This document shows positions 1 to 29,118 of a DNA stretch of 64,000 nucleotides, one piece after another. The notes beneath the pieces were generated by a model, which was not told the DNA's origin, ran no database searches, and was given only the letters and a program-made list of their open reading frames with translations. The position numbers and the translations under genes were made by a program. Position 1 is the first letter of the stretch. Every line of letters starts with the position of its first letter. The stretch comes from Macrocystis pyrifera. Its lineage: Eukaryota > Sar > Phaeophyceae > Laminariales > Laminariaceae. Where the stretch lies: the NCBI GenBank assembly GCA_031763025.1, contig JASSKH010000005.1, positions 6,842,966-6,906,965 on the forward strand, given 5' to 3'.

Positions 1-350
1 AAACGGCTCGGACACCACGTACGCTTCGCGTCTCGGGCGGTTCCGCCCGCTACGCTCGCTCACGTGTCGTACGTACGTACATACCCCAGGTGGGGTACAT
101 GTTTTATTGTTTTGATATGCTATATGTCTGTGCTCGTATGTACGAAAGAGAAAGCATAGCACGCCACAGCAGCACCGCAAAAACTATGAAAATGAAACCG
201 AAAAAATCGGAAAGAAAGACCAATCCACGTCCCCTCTCACGTAATAATTTCCTGCCGGATTGGAACACCTTACACCGTTCAAAAAGAAGAAAAGAAAAAA
301 ATCGCACTTCTCTCCCAGCCTCGTACGCCGCCCGCCCCTCTCGCGATCAC

Positions 351-473
351 CTCGCCACCGATTCGGTCCGGGTAAAGCTTTCCTCCCTCTCTGCCACAGT
401 GATCCCCACCTCGCGTGAAGCCCGGTGCTCACCGTGGACCTCGTTCGCCAGCTCGACAATGTTGGTGCTTAGA
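351..473 (-). CDS. Possible internal exon of an unrecognised gene
   Basis: On the minus strand, acceptor ctacacag is followed by 40 open codons starting LSTNIVELANEVHGEHRASR and ending RTESVA at donor gtgatc. The composition looks coding. No neighbouring exon was identified, and I do not recognise the protein. The gene would run off the left edge. Confidence 0.3.
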
Positions 474-3328
474 CTGTGTAGCTCTCTCTGTGAACTTCAG
501 CTTGGTCGCAAAAATAAGCACCGCTTGAATGTTATTTGCAATCCCGAACGACCCTTATAGACTATTACACACTCAATCTAATTCTACAGATGGAGGCCAG
601 ACAGAGCCCATTCATGCTTCCCTCGTGTCTCGAGGCACACGCGACGCCTAGCCACGAAAACGGCGACCGCGCTTCTTGCAACCCCCCCTCTACCCGCCAC
701 CACCCGCTGACACCCGCGACGGTGCCGCGCTCGCCCGCGGTGCCGTGCTCGGAGTACACGCACGCACACGAAACGAAAGAAGAAAAAGGCGAAAAAGAAG
801 TGAAAGTGCCAAGAGAAATGAAGAAAACAAAGAACCGCTGGAAAGGTCCGGTAAGTAATCGAAAGGAGGCGATGTCCAAGTGGGCACTCTGAGAGGCCAG
901 GGATGTACCAACCGAGCACGTTCAGAGAGTGAGATATCTGTAAGTAGTTCTATCTGTACTTCGACCATCTATGCACCGTTTCGATCATTGCATCCCCGTT
1001 TTATTGCAGAAAGCATTCACAGATGGTCCCAGAGTTGGAGTGGGAGCAAATTACAAATTTCTTTCTGGCGGGGCAACTGGAATACTGGAGAGTACAGTAA
1101 CTCGGGAGCACGTACTGCGAGTACTCGCAGCATTTACGGGTTTACCTTGGTAATATTTTTTTATACGCTGAGTCAGCTGAGTACTCCAAGTGTTTCGGAT
1201 GTTTGTGCTGCTCATACTCTCAGTACTCGCAGTAATCTGGCCGCTAGTAATGCAGTACTCTCAGTACTCGGAGTAACGAAATCGACTGGATAGAGCGAGT
1301 GTACAAGTATGCAGTATACTGGGAGCATATGTGATTTTTTTTTTCTCGGCATTGAAGTGACCATTCTGGCGGCCGATCTTTCAATCTAGAATCAGAATCG
1401 TGTTCAAATAAATTCTCAATCTCGATCTTTTGTACCTCCCGCCACAAGAACGCCTTACCATAACACTTGAAACCCATAGATAACGCGCCACCGTGTCCCC
1501 GGACCCCTCACAAAAAAATGCACAACAACACAATCGCAGGAAATGAGCTACGAACTAGTGTAGACCATAGACAGGCAAGAAAACGGCCGTTTGATGGTCT
1601 AATTTCAACATGTGGCCGGTCAAGACCGCCTTAGACTTAGTGTGTCAAGGGCAAGAGGTGTAAAAGTGCCATCACGGGTGCTGTCAACCGATAGCAACAA
1701 CCTAATAACATTCCCGACTTTTGGCGTGCAAAATACTCGGAATTAGTGTTGGACGGTGTTTGCAGTAGTAAACGAGTGTCATGTGACGCTCGGTCGCAGC
1801 ACCGCACTGCTGTGCGCCTTTCCGTGTAAAATTGAGCATGCCACACTGCGACCTGTACTCTACTTGAGTAGTCTATAGGCTGCTGAATTGCTGCTTTTAG
1901 AGCATCTAGCAGCATACATGTCGTTAGATACAGGAGCTACGTACGTATATACGGGTATTAAAACACCAAATCCGCTTGAAATTTGGCGAGATGCAAGATT
2001 GAGACTGAGATCGAGATTTGAGATTGCCTTTTTGAGTCAAGATTTCGTATTATTCGGCACCATTTTCCAAGAATTAATCGACACTGTTTTCGGGGGCAAT
2101 CTCCATCGCTGGTGGCGAATATATTGTCGTAGAAATCAATCAGCATACTGGATTGCAGCAGTAAAGCCAGTAACGCCGAGCGAAGCGAGCGGAGAGACGC
2201 CCCTCTCCCCCGACAGGCGAGCGGGGGGCGCTGGACGTGCCGCCATTGAAAAAAAAAACACACACACGCGTTGTCGCTTTATTTCACAAGCGGGGCTCAA
2301 AACTGCATTGACCAGGGGTGGTTGCGGTCATCGACACAGAAAAAAAAATGCAAAGAGGGATCACAGAGAAGAAGTGCTTGTAGCGTGTGGCGATGATGTG
2401 ACTGACTTTCATGTTGTTGGTTTTCGCTCAGGTACAGTAAGTACAAAATCGCACCCTAGTACCACGTGTAATATTTAACGTTACGGCATCGGTCCACCTG
2501 TTGGATTATTCAGTTGCATGGGTGCTTGGCGCGTTGCTTCGCTCGCGAAGAGGGGTGGGTGAAGAACCAGAAAGCCATGAGGCTGGAAGGAGATAGCTAG
2601 AGAACTATCAATTATAGTGTTACCATAGAGAAAAAAATGGGAGTCAAGAGGGGGAGTCTTGCCCCTTCCACCCTGGCACCCTGAAAAGACACGCATCTAA
2701 ATGTAGATCCCATCCGGAGAGGCATTACTTTATCCGCGATCTCCGTAGATGAATTGCAGCTACGTGAGTCACACCAACCAGCCAAATCAACTCCATCAGA
2801 CATTTGGGCGACTGTGAGCAATGGCGATGTCCTACACCACCTACCCTTGGAGCACAGAGTAGCAAAACTCTCAAGTAGCAAGGCGCTCACCAGCGAACAC
2901 GAGAAAGCACGAACAACAACAACAAAAAATAAGAATGAAGAACCACCCCAAAAAGCGAAAGAACGTTTAAGAACGTAACCCCGGCATCAGGTATCAGGTA
3001 CTCCGCGCAGAGCAAGACACCAACCACAAAACAAGCGAATGGAAGGAACACGTCAAAAGGCCCAACAGCCGAGGAAGCGCAAAGAGGTCCCCTCTCTTCT
3101 CTCTTCCCGAAACGCTTTCAGCGGTTTCCGTACTACAATACGTCGTGTTTCATGGATGTACGTAATGTATAAACTTCTGGCGAATTTAATGACCGGATCA
3201 ATCAGTAGACTGCTGCTGCCAGTACATACTATGCTGGTTGCCGAGCCCTAAAAAACGACGTTTTTGTGTTGCATCTCGTCTCGTCAATATAGGCATACGG
3301 ACAGCAGTCATTACCCGGCCATTAATTT

Positions 3329-3925
3329 CAGGGCATTCCTTGAGACGCCTTTTCGACTCCGGGACGATATCCCGCGGGACTCAGTTACCCCGGGACTAAA
3401 CGGTGCTACGTGTATGGGATGTGGCAACCGCGGGATGTGTTTCTGCGGGAGCGGGATTTACGCTTTTCCGTGGCGCGGGAACGGGATGTGATAATTTGCG
3501 CGGGACCCGTTTGTGCTGGCACGGGAGTTTCACGTTTTATCTCGGGACTGCGGGATTTCTAGCTGGCTTCGACTGCTGTGTGGTGCATCCGACGCCCTCA
3601 CGCACCTCATAAGGAATGTGACTCAATTCCGTCTGTTGTGCGTCTTTGTGGGGAGCTGTGGCTGTCCGCAAGTGACGAGCAAGCGTTCAGTTCGAGGTTG
3701 TTTTCGTCTCTTTTCGTGCGAGGCGTGTTTTTGTGCTGGAGCGGGATGTCATACTTTGGGCGGGACGCGTTCGCGCGGGAACGGGATTGACACCTCTCCG
3801 AGACGCGGGGGCGAGACAGGAGGATTTTGACCCGACGCGTTTTTGTGCGGGCGCATCTTTCACGAGAGCACGGGACTATCCCGCATCCCACTCAAAACCG
3901 CGGGAAGAATCCCGAGGAATGGCCT
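3329..3925. mobile_element. hAT-type non-autonomous DNA transposon (597 bp)
   Basis: The left end CAGGGCATTCCTTGAG and the reverse complement of the right end, CAGGCCATTCCTCGGG, form imperfect terminal inverted repeats. Flanks attaattt and atttattc agree at 6 of 8 bases, fitting a worn 8-bp target duplication. The inside is packed with CGGGA/TCCCG and GCGGGA motifs. There is no transposase frame. CAGGG-type ends with 8-bp duplications are typical of hAT. Confidence 0.6.
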
Positions 3926-4127
3926 GATTTATTCGGACAGCGGGTTATCGTTCGACGCTTTTCTGGAAGAATTTGGGGGGAGACGACTTGGCTCTTGCAG
4001 CAGCAGGTGGCAGAATAGCAGGTGCAAGGGAGTGGCGGGAATCGCAGGGGAATTGAGGAACAGGGGGTAAAAGTGATTGCAGTACCTACAGTAGAAATAC
4101 TCATACAGGGGTATACGTTTTCGGCCT

Positions 4128-4234
4128 ATTACGGGGAACCATAGTAAATGGTACCAAATATTATATGTAAAAATAGGTAAATATATAGGTTTTTGTGTGT
4201 ACCATAGGTCCTATTAACTATGGACCCCCGTAAT
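4128..4234. mobile_element. Palindromic MITE, copy 1
   Basis: One of eight copies of an element about 105 bp long. Its ends read TTACGGGGGACCATAGTAAA and the inverse, with a conserved AT-rich centre (TAGGTTTTTGTGTGTACC). This copy has small changes in its left end. TA next to the ends suggests a Tc1/mariner-type target, but this is inference. Confidence 0.8.
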
Positions 4235-4701
4235 AGTCAAGTATTCAGGTCTGATTGGTAAACATAACACACATCTAATACCGTGTCTGAAGTCGTTGGA
4301 TTCTGGATTTCCTTTCGAATGTGGATGGTGTGATTGGAACAAGCGCTACTTACGTATGACCTAATACTTTGCCAGAGGGCAAATAAATTAATAATGTGAA
4401 CCCGTGAAGGTAAATGTGCACGGCTGTTACCATTCGTGTTGACGTCTATCTGGTAGGGTGGTGTACGGCAGTATCTGTGAATACCGGGTATATTACTCAA
4501 CAGGAGGAGGGTAGACATACAGATGCACGATGTAGAGCAGACTCAAACCGTTTCGGGCTCGAACGACGTTTCTCCCGCGGGAGCAGCGGCGGTCGGTCGG
4601 CCCTGCTACAAAGAGTCCACGACGAGAAATGACGGAGGCCGAGTCAAATTTCTGATATATATATATTTTTTAAACTTGAAAAGAGCTTGTAAATCCTCCG
4701 G

Positions 4702-4756
4702 TTGGCCATGCATGACATGAGTACCCCTACCCCCCCCCCCCCCCCCCCCCCCCCCC
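4702..4756 (+). mobile_element. Poly-C-tailed retroposon, very short copy a
   Basis: GGCCATGCATGACATGAGTA followed by a C run. The copy lies 57 bp upstream of the WYPV exon of the Rieske gene. Confidence 0.7.
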
Positions 4757-4812
4757 GCCGTCTTGCGCTGTTGTTCTGGTTTGTTGTGTTTTTCCTGCAC
4801 ATATAATAACAG

Positions 4813-22698
<17,886 letters not shown>

Positions 22699-24623
22699 GG
22701 ACTGTGGTTGACGCTGACCCCGCCGAAGAGGAGCGGACAGGCAGGCAGGCAGGCACCCTGACACTGTTTCCTTTACTTCGTCAAATTTTGCGCATCAGCG
22801 TCTGATCTGATGCTTGGCGGAATGACGGGGGCCCTTGCATCGAGAGTACGATCATCACCGCCCGCTAAACATGTTCAGCACGATTTACTAGGGCTGTGAG
22901 AGGGGGGGGGGGGGGGGGGGGGGGGGCGTAGTTTTGGGGTTCGCGGAGTGTGTCAGAAAAAAAGGGGGTTGTCGGGAAAGGGGTTCTTAACCGCAGCTAG
23001 CTTGCAGTGTGGCAAGTAAGGACCAAAAAGTCTCCTCTGAGCGCGCGAAAGGTGGTCACGAAGTTTATATACCAGGCACGTACTACTGTAGTATATATGC
23101 ACCGGGAAGTGGGGGGAGGGGGGGGGGGTTCTCACTCGTGACAAGCTACGTGCAACCTCCGGATGTTTTTCCTTTTATCTGGTTTGCCCAAACGTAAGAC
23201 ACACCCACTCCTTGATTTCTGCAGCTTCTCAAGCAGATTTTGTCTTCCTCATATACGGACTGTGCTTCCTATATGAGACCGTATAAGCCCGTAGTACGCG
23301 CAGTGGAAGTATCACTATTATCACATACAGCTTGCAAAGATGAGTTTCGACCAATATCCTCGATCTTAACCGCTGTTGTTTTTTTTGCTTTCATAAAATG
23401 TATGACCCGCGACCGAGGCATGACGCAGCTTACAGCTAGCAAAACAATAGGTTATTTTTAGCACAAGTTGTGTGTAAAGTCACAGCTGTATTATTTATTT
23501 TTTTTATGAACATATTATCAAAGAAAGTTTTGGCGAGCAAGGGGGGTGGAGCCTTCAACACCTCTGGAGTGGGTTTTTATTTTCGTAGCCTCTCGGCGGA
23601 TTACAGTTGTTTTGTTTCAGAGTACCTGGACCTGGCATGTCGAGAGCGAGAGTTGACGCCAGCACGTTGCAGGATGAGGTCCACTGACAGAAACGGTCGC
23701 TTCTACTGGCGTTGTTCACTGTTCTCTCCCGTGTATCATAGCTTTTTGTGCGGCGTTTTCGTTGGCATTGGACATGATTCACTGGATTACTATATTTTCG
23801 TGTTTGCGTTAACTGGTGCCGGTGGGTCTGAGCTTGCACCCCGATTGCTGTTTCGGCCGCGAGCATGAAAGTGAGAGGACTTTTTGGAGGTGACCCTGCT
23901 GCCATCGTCTGTTTTTGTGCCCGACATGGAGCTCGTCAGTTCTCGTATTTGGCCGATCGGTGAGCTTCTTCACAACGAAAGGCCGCCATTCGTTGAGAGT
24001 AAACATATTAAGTGTTGCGTGGTTGGTCGAATTAGTCGTAGACCCTTGCCATACCGGCCAAAGCTGTAGAAGTACGTACCTGGTGCGTAGCTGTACGTGT
24101 TGACGTGGTCAGTGGTACGGTTGGTTGCGATGTCGGGTGCTGCATTTGACAGCACCCATGACGTATGTTATTGGAAACTTTCGTTAGCGCGGCAGTGCGC
24201 AGGTGGTTTGACCTTCTCAACAGGTCTCTATTTCAAATGTAGTCACCTTTCCCTTCGAGTTCTGCGCAACTACATTTATATTATATATTTGGTCGACAGA
24301 GTGTTTACGGGGTGCATGTACGTAACGATCACCGGCAAAAAGTCTAATTGTATGCCTTTTGTCATCTTGGACTTTACTGCGGCGTTTTATTTGGTATGGG
24401 TGTGTTCGCGACACGTCGAGGTCATCGCAATCTGCGCGATGCGACTGTGATATCATGTTTTGGTTTTTTGCTTCGAAATAGCGGCAACAGCAGCATCTTC
24501 AAATAAGTAATACTTCGTAGCAAGTATCTACGTCGCGAGAGAATTTCCATACCTCCGTCCAACTTTTCATTTTATGGTAACACCTAGGGAACAGCAGGGC
24601 AACCCTTGCCCTGCTCTACAATT
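22699..24623. other. Intergenic, no gene seen
   Basis: Lies beyond the Rieske stop. It holds a G run (about 22902-22926) and scattered short open frames without motifs. The sequence TTTCAAATGTAGTCACCTTT occurs at about 24230 and again at about 24622. No exon could be supported. Confidence 0.5.
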
Positions 24624-25151
24624 TCAAATGTAGTCACCTTTGCTGGAGAAATATTTAATCTTCGTGCAAAATCGCGATATACGCAGCGATAACCACGAAG
24701 TAAGTGCCGGGCAAGCAATAACCGGCTGGCCCTGTGCGAAGCCACGAAATGATATATCGAATATTACGAAAAAGAGAGGCAAAGAAGGGAATTGAGGCGG
24801 GAAATTATTTCGGTATTCATCGTGCTTGGAAGGTGGAGGCCGGGAAAGCGGCACTTACTCTTGGAATGGGGCGGGTTAGGCAAGCCGCAATTGTTGTAGA
24901 AGAGCGGCAAATTCGCGAGAGCGGTGAGCGAGACGACGCGGGTTTCACACTCAATCCCCCAGTCGCCGTTGTCCTGGCGCCGCTCTGGTCCGGTAACTCC
25001 GTATCGTACAGTACAAACAAAAAAACGAACCAAAAGTTACCAAATAATTTCGTAATAACACTCACCTGTGGCTTGGGAGCTTGGATTGAGAAATCGTGCT
25101 CAGGAGCCCCGAGCGCTACACTACTATCAAAAGCATACCAGATGCTGGTAC
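24624..25151 (-). CDS. Unrecognised minus-strand gene, 3' exons
   Basis: Three exons join in phase. 25066-25151 (acceptor ttgctcatcag, donor gtgagt) reads TSIWYAFDSSVALGAPEHDF and ends QAPKPQ. 24859-24984 (acceptor accggaccag, donor gtaagt) is Ser/Thr/Arg-rich, SGARTTATGGLSVKPASSRS and on. 24624-24731 (acceptor cgcacag) starts GQPVIACPALTSW and ends KGDYI plus TGA. The first two have excellent splice sites and exact phase; the last is weaker. Upstream exons are not settled; 26196-26289 is a candidate. No family is recognised. Confidence 0.4.
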
Positions 25152-26195
25152 CTGATGAGCAATAAATAAGTTATTGATCAAGGCTGCACAAGGATGGTGT
25201 ACACAACAATTTTTCGAGGCTCGCTCGAATAAGACGTTTCTTGTTGCCGAGCCCATACTGCTGTCTGTGAACGTTCCATATCTCAAGACAGATAATCCCT
25301 GCCATTCCCACAGTTGATGATCTACATCTTTCGAGGCAGATAAGATCTATTCCCTGTCTTACATGACCTATACGTAGCTCATGTTGCCTGTTGGGATTTT
25401 TATGGACGGCATGTCGGCATGCTCTGTGGCACACGTTTTCTGGATTGGATATGTATCATGCCTGCACAACAACTTCTCACAATGACGGCAGGTGAGGAAC
25501 TAGATGATCTATCTGTAGATGATCTAGATCGTGATCTGTCCCACGTGCGACCTGTTCTCAAGAGTAGTTTGTCGAGAGCTATCAACCTCCAACTAGCTGC
25601 GGCCGTTGCTTCAACGGGATATATGCGCGCGGCACTAACAGTTGTAGTAGTACTGCTTTGTAAGGTAGTAGCGGTAGTAGTAGAGGGGAGGGCGCAGGAT
25701 TTTTAACGGAAGGCGGCACCATTGTCCTTGGGTTAGAAATTGTTATTGCCCTCCATGAAATGCATTCGAGCCCTGTTTGCTTGTGTCTTTTTTCGTGAAG
25801 TCGCAGGTGGAGTTGTTGAGAGTGATGGGAGAGGCCAGTCGGGACCAGCACAGACGGAACCTCAGAGTGCCGTGTTTGGCTCAGGCAGAGCGTCTACTTG
25901 TTGACTATCGGTACCACTTGTTATAGTACTCGGCGGGGACATATATCCAGCAGCAGCACACGAAGACGGAACGAGCACCCGCGCCAGTACCACAGCGATG
26001 GGATCGATATCATTGAGGTGTAATTGGGGTTGCAGGGCTAAATACAAGACTGTTGGCCAATGAAAAACGAAATATGAACGGGGAGAGATCTCCAACAATC
26101 AGTCAGAAAGCTGACGACGCTCTCTTGGCCAAAGCAAAGCATGTCGGTTGTTTATTACGACAAGTAAACGACAGATTGACAAGAGATCTCTGTAC

Positions 26196-26289
26196 CGCGA
26201 AATAGTTGTTGGCGAAATGAGAACTGAGGTGGATGCATGCTCTAGGGGGCAAGAGCTTGCCGCCGGCGTCCTACGGTATCCTCCCAAAC
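26196..26289 (-). CDS. Candidate exon, Ser/Thr-rich
   Basis: The acceptor ttatttttttcag is followed by an open frame LGGYRRTPAASSCPLEHAST and SVLISPTTISR to donor gtacag. It could belong to the same minus-strand gene as 24624-25151, but no chain of phases could be completed between them. Confidence 0.25.
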
Positions 26290-26299
26290 CTGAAAAAAA

Positions 26300-27804
26300 T
26301 AACGGAAGGCGGCACCATTGTCCTTGGGTTAGAAATTGGCGAGAGACGGACGACTCCCGTTCAAAACGCCCACGTCCTACGCGCAGAGGGTTCCGCACGC
26401 GATCCCCCAGGAAAGAAACTTCACATTGGGCACATGTTGGCTCCAAGAACGAAAAACAATAAAACATGGTGGGGACGGGAGGCGCTTATCGGGAAGTCAC
26501 CAACACGACGACCGATCATGCGATACAAACCTTGGAAGTATATGCGTACGAAGTACGCGGACTGTGCCAGCCAAGCAACTACCTCCGTTGGAGGCTCACG
26601 GAAATTACACCATTTGCACTACTACCAACGTCGTAGACCAGGTACGTATGTTTTGTTCGCCCCTGGTACAGATGAACCAAAGAAAAAACCACATGCACTC
26701 TAATGAAAATACATTCCCTACCTGATACCTGTAGTCCCCACGCCTTTCGTCGTGAAGTCGGACGATCAGTTGTACGAGCAAAATATTGAAGAGAGAAAGG
26801 ACCCCCACATACCTACAGTCCGATCGAAACTGCGCCTCAAGAGGTAAGCAGCGGCAGAAGTACAGTAATACAATGAGCAAAATATTGGTGTCGTGTCTTA
26901 ATCTCGCGTGCGCTTCAAATGCATTGACTCCACGTGTCTTCGTCGTCGTCGTCGTCGTCGTCCCCCTCCTCGTCGCGACCAGACCGCGCCCTACACCCAC
27001 CCCACGCTTTAACAAAACCTAACCCCTCGAACAAAAAAATATGGCACAACGACTGCGCCACCCCTCTCCCCGACCCGCGCCCCCCCTGATTCTCTTAGCT
27101 TGGACAGAAATCGGCCGAAGAGCAAGACAATCAATGTAGACAAGGCTATCGCGGAAATATACAAAGCCGAGCGAGAACACGCTCGCACGAGACACCCACA
27201 CACGATGATGCCAACCTCATTGAAACCCGACCCCCCCTCGATATACGACAGACAGCGTCCGACCTTCTAGAAGGCGTCTACCCTAGCTGCATGAACCAGA
27301 TGCGGGCGGCCCGTCGCAAGTAAACTCCAACAGAACGCCAAGCAAGGCGGAAGAAGCATACGCGTGCCGTGGGAAATACCGGATCAGGTTTCAAGGAATG
27401 CTCCTAGCACCTCCGAGGGCTTGACACAAAAAAACGCACCAACAGCAACGCCAGGAAGAACAAAAGAAAGGTCGACAAGGTTGTCGTCACCGCTGCAAGG
27501 GTTTTCACGTGGTCACCTCACCGCAAGGAAGGGCTTGCACGCAAACACGAGCCAGCGCAAAGTCGCGCAAGTACCACCAACACGCAACCTTAGCGCGCGC
27601 TTGAACCTACGAGGTCACTCGTGGTCCCAGCAGCTCCCTGACATATGTCCTATTTGCCTTCACTACCCCCCGCCCCCCTCCCCAAGCCGCTATTTCATAC
27701 CTGTGCGAGTGCGCGCCTATGGTTGCTCCCGTCCAAGCGATCTCCTATCAAAAATCATCCCCACACCGTTGACTCTGACCCCCCTCCCTCGTGAGCTCCC
27801 GCTC

Positions 27805-27850
<46 letters not shown>

Positions 27851-28955
27851 TTTCGTCCTCGAAGGAGCGTAGAATCAAAACATTTAACTTACACGAAATC
27901 TCCCCCACGCAACCGATCACTCGCGGGAGCTTTTCACTGAGGAAACTACCCCGCGCGTAACGCGGAGAAAGGCACCGACCGCCTCCTGCTCCCGAGAGGC
28001 CCCGCGGTCCCGCTGCTGCCACTGCCACCGCCGCCGCCGCCGTCACCACCGACACCAACACCCCATGCGCGCGTGGTACGCACGCACGGCAAGCCGCCAA
28101 CGCCACCCCCTCTCTCTAGCCACGATAAGGCCAAATTCAATAAACGTTTTTTCCCCCTCACTCGCCGGCCCTCACAACCGTTCGCACTACCTTCGTTGCC
28201 GCACCGCAGAAAAAGCAGAATGACTACGTACGGAGCAAACGGGAACTGTTAATACATTGATACGAACTTCTTTCGTCGGCAAAAACGCATTAATATTTTC
28301 CCCCCAAAAGCATAGCGGTAAGAACGAAAAGAGCACTAAATCTCTCGGCCACCTCAAAGCCAGCGCCCCCCCCCCCCCCTTGCTCCGTCTCGAAAGGGAT
28401 GCGTGGTCAATGGTCAAATGACTAAGACAAGCAACAAATGAGGACGTCCCCCCCCCCCCCCCCCCCTTGCCGGGTTAAACAGTCAACACAAGGAAGAGAA
28501 AGGGTGGAAACTACACCAGAGCGATCACACACTACGATACGTCGGGGGCGGCAGCAGCCGCATCACAGACGCAAGGCATGCATGCGCAGCAGTTGACCGC
28601 GTCCTCAAAGCGTGGGGCAGTCTGCACACCGACCCCTTCGCTACTATATACGTACGTCGAGGAGAGAGAGAGAGAGAGCTGTATCTACCTACCTGCTCGA
28701 CTATCATAAAAAAAAAAATATAACAGCGTATCTCGACCGTCAACCGTTCACGAGGAAAGGCAGGAGGGCGAAGAAGCTCTCGTTCACCCACAACAGCAAC
28801 AACCTAAAACTGCTGCGCGTAACTTCCTAGGACCGCCGAGTGCGGGGAGGGGCTCGGTGCGTAAGTGGGTTGTCGCCGGTGGGTGGGTGGGTGGGTGGGT
28901 CTCCGCTTCAAAAAACAAAAGCGAAAGGTTTCGCAGGTTGATTGCTTGATGGGTT
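26300..28955. other. Repeat-rich intergenic stretch
   Basis: Open frames here are Pro-, Arg- or Gly-rich products of C runs (27807-27850, 28369-28378, 28449-28466) and CGT repeats (26938-26960). No exon with both splice sites and plausible sequence was found. The stretch lies downstream of the two-helix membrane protein gene and may include its 3' UTR. Confidence 0.5.
28379..28466 (+). mobile_element. Poly-C-tailed retroposon, second subfamily
   Basis: GCTCCGTCTCGAAAGGGATG, then AAGCAACAAATGAGGACG and a C run. The start matches the GCTCCGTCCCGG block of the main family, but the 3' part differs. Other copies: 59985-60066, a remnant at 58384-58437, and a reverse copy at 56066-56165. Confidence 0.65.
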
Positions 28956-29118
28956 TTAGGCGGCGATCATGGCCTGCGCCTCCTCCTCGTCGTGCTGCTT
29001 CGAGGCCTGCGCGGCCTCCGCGCGGCGGCGCTCCACCTGCCCCGTGGCGATCATGCCGCCGAGAAGGAACGTCCCGAGCACGAACAGCCAGAAGTACACC
29101 CACAGCGCCGTGTGGTTC
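28956..29118 (-). CDS. Two-helix membrane protein, exon 2 and stop
   Basis: Fifty-four codons including TAA. Membrane helix WVYFWLFVLGTFLLGGMIAT is followed by VERRRAEAAQASKQHDEEEA. Strong codon-like composition (GC-rich third positions) unlike its surroundings. Confidence 0.75.

Larger units (their letters stand above)
474..4812. other. Upstream region of the Rieske gene, no confident gene
   Basis: The missing 5' exon of the Rieske oxygenase should lie here or further upstream. One candidate opens after ctacag with ATG at 591 and ends at a strong donor (gtaagt) at 852, but its peptide has no recognisable motif. At 1100-1290 the motif AGTACTCGCAGTA and variants recur several times. The stretch 3329-3925 is a hAT-type element and 4128-4234 a MITE. 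Nothing else could be assigned. Confidence 0.4.

Noticed and set aside
27364-27960. 198-codon plus-strand frame ending in a proline run
   Set aside because: It is kept open by C-rich sequence and a long C run. There are no splice signals or motifs to support it.
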